Source: an uncultured Prevotella sp.
GTDB taxonomy: Bacteria; Bacteroidota; Bacteroidia; Bacteroidales; Bacteroidaceae
Direction: 5' to 3'
Assembly (NCBI GenBank): GCA_937880835.1
Contig: CALGRN010000213.1
Coordinates: 1-8,768, forward strand
DNA length: 8,768 bases
A model generated the notes under the pieces. The model was not told the DNA's origin. It made no database searches and saw nothing but the letters and a program-made list of their open reading frames with translations. Of the stretch, positions 1-4,438 are shown in pieces. Position 1 is the stretch's first letter, and each line of letters begins with the position of its first letter. The position numbers and the translations under genes are program-made.

Positions 1-326
1 AAGCGAGGTATAAGATAAGGTGCTATTGTAGGCAATATACCGATGTTAAATGTTCCGGTAAGTGATTTTTTCTCTTCTTCAATCATTTCTTTCAACTTGC
101 GAGCCCTAACCAACACTCTCCAAGCATGCTCAATAATTACCTTTCCGGTATTAGTCGGAACGAGCGGTTGTTTCTTTCTGTCGAATATCTTAACCCCAAG
201 TTCGTCTTCAAGTTTCTGCACCATTGAACTAAGCGTAGGTTGAGTTACGTTGCAATATTCTGCCGCTTTTGCAAAATGTCTGAATCTATATACGGCTACG
301 ATATATTCAAGTTGTTGTAATGTCAT
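1..326 (-). CDS. oxyR: LysR-family peroxide-type regulator, OxyR-like (partial)
   Basis: Reading left from an ATG at 326-324, 108 codons stay open to the window edge, so only the N-terminal part is present. The translation begins MTLQQLEYIVAVYRFRHFAK and carries the LysR winged helix-turn-helix in residues 1-60 (AAEYCNVTQPTLSSMVQKLE, then ELGVKIFDR and the wing LVPTNTG). The linker helix runs to about residue 90, and the effector domain starts with GTFNIGILPTIAPYLIP. In this family OxyR senses H2O2 through a cysteine pair in the effector domain, which lies outside the window and cannot be checked. The OxyR assignment rests on the DNA-binding domain sequence and on the divergent sod-ahpC unit, a typical OxyR target set. 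Another LysR regulator is possible but less likely. A Bacteroidetes promoter lies just upstream and would give a very short leader. Confidence 0.85.
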   Translation of the reverse strand, partial: MTLQQLEYIVAVYRFRHFAKAAEYCNVTQPTLSSMVQKLEDELGVKIFDRKKQPLVPTNTGKVIIEHAWRVLVRARKLKEMIEEEKKSLTGTFNIGILPTIAPYLIPR

Positions 327-347
327 TGCCTTATTTTTAGTTTACGG

Positions 348-379
348 CAAAAATAATCAATTTAAATCTACTTTACAAA
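348..379 (-). promoter_or_regulatory. Predicted promoter of oxyR
   Basis: On the minus strand a TATTTTTG at 355-348 matches the Bacteroidetes -7 element TAnnTTTG exactly. A TTTG at 379-376 provides the -33 element with a 20-bp spacer. Transcription would start near 341, about 15 nt before the oxyR ATG. The call is motif-based only. Confidence 0.55.
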
Positions 380-441
380 TTATATATAAGTTTTTTTCTT
401 TGAAATGCCAATAAACAAAGAGATTTTCACGTTAATATTGA

Positions 442-467
442 TTTTGCCTATATCAATATAGACAAAA
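442..467. promoter_or_regulatory. Candidate OxyR operator (26-bp near-palindrome)
   Basis: Two 12-bp arms, TTTTGCCTATAT (442-453) and ATATAGACAAAA (456-467), are reverse complements except for one base, with a 2-bp CA centre. The palindrome ends 5 bp before the -33 element of the sod promoter, so its centre is roughly 54 bp upstream of the predicted start. That is where a LysR-type activator normally binds. It is also upstream of oxyR, so one site could serve autoregulation. Binding by OxyR is inferred from position and symmetry. Confidence 0.5.
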
Positions 468-472
468 ACTGT

Positions 473-502
473 TTTGTTTGTAAATTGTTAATTATAACTT
501 TG
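473..502 (+). promoter_or_regulatory. Predicted promoter of the sod-ahpC unit
   Basis: TTTG at 473-476 and TAACTTTG at 495-502 match the Bacteroidetes -33 and -7 consensus with an 18-bp spacer. Transcription would begin near 509, leaving an AT-rich leader of about 45 nt before the SOD start codon at 554. No similar motif is seen in the 55-bp gap before ahpC, so both genes probably share this promoter. Confidence 0.6.
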
Positions 503-553
503 CATCAACAAAATAAAGAACGAATATTATAAACACAATAAAATAATAAAGTT

Positions 554-1138
554 ATGAAGATACAAATGCCAAATCTCCCTTATGCAACAAATGCATTGGA
601 GCCAGTAATAAGTGAGCAGACAATAAACTTCCACTACGGAAAGCACCTGTTGAATTACGTAAACACGTTGGATAGTTTAGTAAAAGGTACACAGTATGAA
701 GATAAGAGTGTTGAAGATATAATTGTTTCAGTAGAAGACGGACCTATATTCAATAATGCCGGACAGGTATTGAACCATGCTCTGTACTTCTCTCAGTTTA
801 AATCACCGGTAGCTGATAATAAGCCGCAAGGAAACATTGCAGAAGCAATAGACAAGGCTTTCGGAAGTTTCGATAATTTCAAGAAAGAGTTCTCACAGGC
901 AGCAATAACATTGTTCGGTTCTGGTTGGGCTTGGCTGTCACAGGACAAAGACGGCAAGCTCGTTATAACAAAAGAGCAGAATGGAAGCAACCCTATCAGA
1001 ACAGGCAACAATCCGCTTCTGGGCATAGATGTATGGGAACACTCATATTATCTTGATTATCAGAACCGCCGTGCAGACCACATTGCAGCCGTATGGGACA
1101 TCATAGATTGGGAAATAGTAGGAAGCAGATTACGATAA
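554..1138 (+). CDS. sodB: Superoxide dismutase, iron-type or cambialistic Fe/Mn
   Basis: This 194-aa protein has the usual length and motifs of the Fe/Mn superoxide dismutase family, which converts superoxide to O2 and H2O2 in the cytoplasm. The four metal ligands are visible: H27 (in INFHYGKH), H75 (in NHALYF), and D159 and H163 (in DVWEHSYYLDY). The active-site glutamine is Q71 in NNAGQVLNH, the position typical of iron-type enzymes; manganese enzymes place it in the C-terminal domain, where this protein has GSGWAWLS. Related enzymes from Bacteroides and Porphyromonas work with either metal, so it may be cambialistic; that is family knowledge, not visible here. It is the first gene of a unit with ahpC 55 bp downstream and lies divergent from oxyR, suggesting peroxide or oxygen control. 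There is no signal peptide. The ATG at 554 fits the conserved N-terminus. Confidence 0.96.
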   Translation: MKIQMPNLPYATNALEPVISEQTINFHYGKHLLNYVNTLDSLVKGTQYEDKSVEDIIVSVEDGPIFNNAGQVLNHALYFSQFKSPVADNKPQGNIAEAIDKAFGSFDNFKKEFSQAAITLFGSGWAWLSQDKDGKLVITKEQNGSNPIRTGNNPLLGIDVWEHSYYLDYQNRRADHIAAVWDIIDWEIVGSRLR

Positions 1139-1193
1139 TTAAATGATTAAGATATAATAAACAAATAATTAAAACATAACACAAGACATAGAA

Positions 1194-1760
1194 ATGGAAT
1201 CAATAATAAATGCACAAGTACCTGAATTCAAGGTACAAGCCTTTCAAAACGGTGAATTCAAGACAGTTTCTAATGAAGATATAAAAGGCAAGTGGGCTGT
1301 TTTCTTCTTCTATCCTGCTGACTTTACATTCGTTTGTCCGACAGAATTGGTTGACCTTGCAAGTAAATACGAGCAGCTGAAATCTATGGGCGTAGAAGTA
1401 TTCTCTGTAAGTTGTGACACTCATTTCGTACATAAGGCATGGCACGACGCATCAGACAGCATCAAGCAAATAAAGTATGCAATGCTCGCAGACCCTATTG
1501 CAGTGTTGAGTCGTGGTTTCGGTGTGTACAAAGAAGATGACGGAGTGGCTTATCGCGGAACATTCCTCGTAGATCCGGAAGGTAAAATAAAGATTGCTGA
1601 AATACAGGACAACAGTATAGGACGTAACGCCGACGAACTTGTAAGAAAGATTGAAGCAGCCCAATTCGTAGCATCTCACGATGGAGAAGTATGCCCTGCA
1701 CGTTGGAAGAAAGGTGATGAAACGCTTAAACCAAGTATCGATCTTGTAGGTAAGATTTAA
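1194..1760 (+). CDS. ahpC: Alkyl hydroperoxide reductase subunit C (typical 2-Cys peroxiredoxin)
   Basis: The 188-aa product is a full-length AhpC, a cytoplasmic peroxiredoxin that reduces H2O2, organic peroxides and peroxynitrite. The peroxidatic cysteine is C48 in the signature ADFTFVCPTE, and the resolving cysteine is C167 in EVCPARW. The YRGTF motif (R121) and the GGFG-like loop (SRGFGVYKE) also match bacterial AhpC. AhpC is normally re-reduced by the flavoprotein AhpF. No ahpF follows: a strong terminator begins 22 bp after the stop codon, so the reductant must be encoded elsewhere. The gene lies 55 bp behind sod with no separate promoter motif, which couples production of H2O2 by SOD with its removal. 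Shadow reading frames on the opposite strand are not considered genes. Confidence 0.97.
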   Translation: MESIINAQVPEFKVQAFQNGEFKTVSNEDIKGKWAVFFFYPADFTFVCPTELVDLASKYEQLKSMGVEVFSVSCDTHFVHKAWHDASDSIKQIKYAMLADPIAVLSRGFGVYKEDDGVAYRGTFLVDPEGKIKIAEIQDNSIGRNADELVRKIEAAQFVASHDGEVCPARWKKGDETLKPSIDLVGKI

Positions 1761-1781
1761 AAAATCAGGATATATTGACAT

Positions 1782-1834
1782 AAAAGGAGTGAAGAGATTG
1801 GAATTAATTAAACCAGTCTTTTCACTCCTTTTTT
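1782..1834 (+). terminator. Intrinsic terminator after ahpC
   Basis: Arms at 1782-1801 and 1813-1832 pair over 20 positions, 18 Watson-Crick plus two G-U wobbles. They enclose an 11-nt AT loop and end in a T run. It closes the sod-ahpC unit and implies that no further gene is co-transcribed. Confidence 0.9.
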
Positions 1835-1923
1835 ATAATGCATGTTAGCGTATGGATACGAATACGGATACTTTTTCTGCTCTAAATATCCGCATGCCTG
1901 CATCCACATCTTGCTTTTGGGGT

Positions 1924-2061
1924 ATTCGGACAGACACGGGGGCTGTCCCTACGAGTTGATTGTTCTCTGCATACATATAATAATGTCCATTCATATTGAT
2001 TGTTCTCAACGTATATATAATAATGTCCTGTCCGTAGGGACGCGCCCTGTGCGTGTCCGAA
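1924..2061. repeat. Inverted pair of GC-rich dispersed repeat (copies R1 and R2)
   Basis: R1 (1924-1953, ATTCGGACAGACAC... ending CTGTCCCTACG) and R2 (2034-2061, GTAGGGACGCGCCCTGTGCG ending TGTCCGAA) are imperfect inverse copies separated by 80 bp. The same repeat occurs at 2746-2773, 2829-2859, 2930-2961 (degenerate) and 8701-8730, and starts again at the window end. Each copy has its own short hairpin: GGACAG with CTGTCC in R1, GGACGCGC with GCGTGTCC in R2. It is much more GC-rich than its surroundings. There is no coding content; function unknown. Confidence 0.75.
1956..2028 (+). repeat. Two-copy tandem repeat, 33-bp unit with 40-bp period
   Basis: TTGATTGTTCTC at 1956 recurs at 1996, and both copies end in ATATAATAATGTCC (to 1988 and 2028). 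The duplication lies exactly between the inverted GC-rich copies R1 and R2, so it forms the central part of that composite element. Confidence 0.8.
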
Positions 2062-2405
2062 ACATACAAGTGCCTGCCCTAAATCAACCACATGTCATCC
2101 TACTTCATCCCTTATCTTATCCATAATAATACACCTTATTATATATATTACAGGCAGCCGGTGAACAAACTCACAATGCATTGCCGGAACGAACGGCAAC
2201 GAGGAGGATCGGGAGGTGGGATTTCGAGAAGATCATCATACTCCGTTATCATGCCGTCGGTCAAGCTCATCACCTATCATATAGCGGATGGTGTCAAGCA
2301 AACTCATGCGCTTTTCAGAATACAGTCACCGGATTTTCCATACAAAGACTACCAAAACGATGTACAAAAACAAGTCATATCCCCGAGCCTAATATTCTCC
2401 TCTTC
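2062..2405. other. Gene-less stretch with a possible decayed reading frame
   Basis: No convincing gene is seen. Roughly 2151-2340 is richer in GC than its flanks, and the minus strand holds two short overlapping frames. One gives SEKRMSLLDTIRYMIGDELD (then RRHDNGV and a stop). The other, 40 codons starting at an ATG in the middle of the first, includes EYDDLLEIPPPDPPRCRSF and stops at about 2150. A one- or two-base shift would join them, so this may be a remnant of a lost gene, but no family is recognised. Plus-strand frames here have no recognisable protein character. Confidence 0.25.
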
Positions 2406-2514
2406 GTAAAGAGCTATGCTTTTTATCGCAAGGAGCATAGCTTTTTACGATAAGGAGCATAGCTCTTTACGATAAGGAGCATAGCTCTTTACGATAAAAA
2501 GCATAGCTCTTTAC
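2406..2514. repeat. Array 1: five interrupted palindromes at an exact 22-bp period
   Basis: Five 17-bp cores begin at 2408, 2430, 2452, 2474 and 2496, each separated by 5 bp (ATCGC once, then ACGAT three times). Four cores have the form AAGGAGC-ATA-GCTCTTT or a one- or two-base variant; the first is in the opposite orientation (AAAGAGC-TAT-GCTTTTT). As a result the outer 23 bp at 2406-2428 and 2492-2514 are perfect reverse complements. Single-strand copies could fold either as one long stem or as several small hairpins. Function unknown. Confidence 0.85.
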
Positions 2515-2540
2515 AGCAAGGAATTGAACTGTCAGTCGCA

Positions 2541-2669
2541 TATATCTGTATTGTGTTGAAAACCAATATATTATAAGCATTTTCAAAAGTTATCCTTTTA
2601 TCTTGCAAAAGGATAACTTTTGGGAGAGAAAACAATAGCTTTCAGCATGCAAAAGTAATGCTTTTGAAA
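2541..2669. repeat. Array 2: four 15-bp palindromic cores at 22-bp period, with leader
   Basis: Cores of the form AAAAG-N5-CTTTT start at 2585, 2607, 2629 (degenerate) and 2651, exactly 22 bp apart. The first is inverted relative to the next, so 2584-2599 and 2607-2622 form a perfect 16-bp stem with a 7-nt loop. The left flank (2541-2583, containing TATATCTGTAT, TTGAAAACC and CAATAT) is shared with array 3 at 8243-8399. No reading frame or T-run marks it as a simple gene terminator. Confidence 0.8.
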
Positions 2670-2731
2670 CGCGTTTTATTTCTCAACGGCGGCAGATATG
2701 CATACTGGCACATGTTGTTGCGTATATATAG

Positions 2732-2859
2732 GTCACGTGGATATGCGGACACGTACAGGATGCGTCCATACATGCAGGATAATTAAACATTGTTTTTAAT
2801 GCAACCGCATGTTGCGATAAAATCAATATGTAGGGACAGGCTGCGTGTCTGTACGAAAT
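2732..2859. repeat. Second inverted pair of the GC-rich repeat (R3 and R4)
   Basis: R3 (2746-2773) has CGGACACGTACAGGATGCGTC and continues to CATACAT; R4 (2829-2859) is the opposite orientation, beginning TGTAGGGACAGG. The 2732-2782 segment, including GTCACGT before R3 and AGGATA after it, aligns over about 50 bp with 8689-8741 at the right end of the window. These are therefore dispersed copies of one longer element, not chance similarity. Confidence 0.7.
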
Positions 2860-2960
2860 ATCCACAAAATAGTTAGCAGGGCAATGCACATTATTGCAAA
2901 TGCAGATGCACGTTGCGATATAATCAATGTGTAGGAAAAGACGTTATGTTTGTCTGCAAA
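2800..2960 (+). repeat. Imperfect tandem duplication with 101-bp period
   Basis: TGCAACCGCATGTTGCGATA at 2800 recurs as TGCAGATGCACGTTGCGATA at 2901. The similarity runs on through AATCAAT, TGTAGG and GTCTG to 2859 and 2960. The second unit carries a decayed copy (R5, 2930-2961) of the GC-rich repeat R4. It shows local duplication followed by drift. Confidence 0.65.
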
Positions 2961-2997
2961 TTATATGAAGAACATAATTCTGTGACGGTCATAATAT

Positions 2998-3030
2998 AAA
3001 GCAAGTTATGAATATCTTCAACTCTGCTTT
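2998..3030 (-). terminator. Weak candidate terminator hairpin of the leftward operon
   Basis: AAAGCA at 2998-3003 pairs with TGCTTT at 3025-3030, with an inner GTT/AAC pairing. It lies about 70 bp past the last stop codon of the leftward operon. No clear T-run follows on the minus strand, so this may only be a 3'-end hairpin. No better candidate is seen nearby. Confidence 0.2.
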
Positions 3031-3101
3031 AATGCAACTTTTATCGGAATATTAATGTTGAATTATATCTTTTCTGAAAAATTATGCATCTCTTACATAA
3101 T

Positions 3102-3716
3102 CTAAACAATGAAAACGAAGCGTATAGACTCAAAAAGTTGCATGCCTATAATGTATATAGGCAGAAGAGGCACGCAGTATGACACACCCCATGTCAGTGC
3201 ATCGTAAATATCATTTAGCGAGAGAAAGTGCCGGCTTACAGAACCGAATGTGACAGAAAATATCGTTATACAAAAAGCAACAACGGGTATTATGCTTTGA
3301 CTGAAACTGCTCGGAAACAGATGTCCCGTGACACTAAGCAGCACCGCGTGCGGCGTAACCGTAAGAAGCAGTATTATAACAGTGAACAATACTGCCTCTG
3401 TAAACACCAATTCCAATCCCAAGCGTTGACGTAAAGAGAGTTTACGCGAAGAAAAAATCGTTCTTACAGCATCTGTAATACCGCTTCTGAGCAGTGTTCC
3501 CACTGCCACCATCAGCAATATTGCCCATATCATAACAGGCGAAGCGAGGTTATCAACGAAACTTCCTAAGAACCAACGTATGCCCTCACTGCTCAGCAAT
3601 GAACGCATACGGAGAGTTGGTTCGGCAGCCGTTAACAGCCACGAAAACAATATAAGTGCTGCCTGCACGATACATAATATCAACGCAGTGACAGGAAGTA
3701 ATCTCTTATTCCTCAT
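3102..3716 (-). CDS. Short membrane protein related to the N-terminal part of AbgT-family transporters
   Basis: The 204-aa product has about five hydrophobic helices (roughly residues 8-30, 60-77, 103-125, 141-162 and 175-197) and a basic start (MRNKR). Residues 39-80, SLLSSEGIRWFL then N56 and AILLMVAVGTLLRSGI, resemble from memory the AbgT segment LLSVEGLHWFL...ILALVLGAGLAERVGL, a conserved early region of the p-aminobenzoyl-glutamate transporter family. AbgT proteins are about 500 aa, so this one is much shorter. It nevertheless ends in a clean TAG, with no continuation seen downstream, so it may be a distinct compact family rather than a broken gene. Its start lies 11 bp inside the response regulator gene, implying translational coupling. 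Being encoded with a two-component system suggests a sensory or output role in the same membrane. A specific substrate cannot be named. Confidence 0.7.
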   Translation of the reverse strand: MRNKRLLPVTALILCIVQAALILFSWLLTAAEPTLRMRSLLSSEGIRWFLGSFVDNLASPVMIWAILLMVAVGTLLRSGITDAVRTIFSSRKLSLRQRLGLELVFTEAVLFTVIILLLTVTPHAVLLSVTGHLFPSSFSQSIIPVVAFCITIFSVTFGSVSRHFLSLNDIYDALTWGVSYCVPLLPIYIIGMQLFESIRFVFIV

Positions 3717-4431
3717 CCGGATACAGGTTGTCTATATCTATAATTCGCAGTTCGAGCGCACGTACGACGAGTCTGGTGGCATTCACTCCATATCCGCCGT
3801 TACCGTTCGGAAACAGCTTCTGAACAAGTTCGTTCTGCCGTTTTTCAAGACTTTTCACGCCAAAAGGCATGCCACGAAGGTTCGTTATCTGCTCTTTCGT
3901 GAAGCCCAAAGCAAGATGTCGCAGGAAACGTTCATCATATTCGTCTATCTCATAGTCTATAACTGCCTCCTGATGCATTATCTGTCCGTTGACGCTACGC
4001 ACAAACCTTTCTATCATTTTCTTTAATATGGGCTGGTTGAACACAAGTTTCTTGCCGTCCATTACGCTGCTCACATCGCCACGCGTCAGCAATTCTCCGC
4101 TTTTAAGAATTATACCGTCAGCTCCTGCATCAAGTACATCGACCCATAGTTTTTCGTTCAGTATCTCGCCCGTGAATATTAAAACTTTCACCTTCGGATA
4201 TTGTTCTTTTGTCTGGCGACATATCTCTACGCCGACAGTTGTAGAACCGCCAAGTCCCAAGTCGAGCAATACAAGTTCCGGAAGCTGCTGCTTTATAAGT
4301 TTCCAATAAGCCTGTTCGCTGTCCGCCGTGCCTATTATCTCTGCCTCAGGAATATCGTTACGAAATATGCCTTCTGTGCCTTTTAGTTCCAATGGCACGT
4401 CTTCAACTATTATAACTTTGAATTTATCCAT
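3706..4431 (-). CDS. Two-component response regulator, receiver plus LuxR/NarL-like DNA-binding domain
   Basis: The 241-aa protein has a complete receiver domain in residues 1-125. E10 and D11 form the acidic pocket, D57 (in LVLLDLGL) is the phospho-acceptor, T87 (in FTGE) is the switch threonine and K110 (in GIILKSG) is the conserved lysine. Residues 160-232 look like a divergent LuxR/NarL helix-turn-helix (FLRHLALGFTKEQITNL, KSLEKRQNELVQKLF, and VVRALELRII at the end). There is an unusual glycine-rich insertion, PNGNGGYG, near residues 208-215. It is therefore expected to be a cytoplasmic transcription regulator activated by phosphorylation. Its gene begins 7 bp after the stop of the giant sensor kinase, the obvious phosphate donor, and overlaps the following membrane-protein gene. 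Target genes are not evident; its own operon is a reasonable guess. Confidence 0.92.
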   Translation of the reverse strand: MDKFKVIIVEDVPLELKGTEGIFRNDIPEAEIIGTADSEQAYWKLIKQQLPELVLLDLGLGGSTTVGVEICRQTKEQYPKVKVLIFTGEILNEKLWVDVLDAGADGIILKSGELLTRGDVSSVMDGKKLVFNQPILKKMIERFVRSVNGQIMHQEAVIDYEIDEYDERFLRHLALGFTKEQITNLRGMPFGVKSLEKRQNELVQKLFPNGNGGYGVNATRLVVRALELRIIDIDNLYPDEE

Positions 4432-4438
4432 AATATTT

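Noticed and set aside
554..1138. Strictly manganese-type SOD
   Set aside because: The active-site glutamine is at the iron-type position (Q71 in NNAGQVLNH), not in the C-terminal domain.
1842..2453. Small plus-strand frames after ahpC
   Set aside because: They run through repeats and past the ahpC terminator, and their translations have no protein-like pattern or motif.
2406..2669. CRISPR array
   Set aside because: The period is 22 bp with near-constant 5-7-bp spacers, the cores are interrupted palindromes and one is inverted. CRISPR repeats are longer, uniformly oriented and separated by unique spacers of about 30 bp; no cas gene is present.
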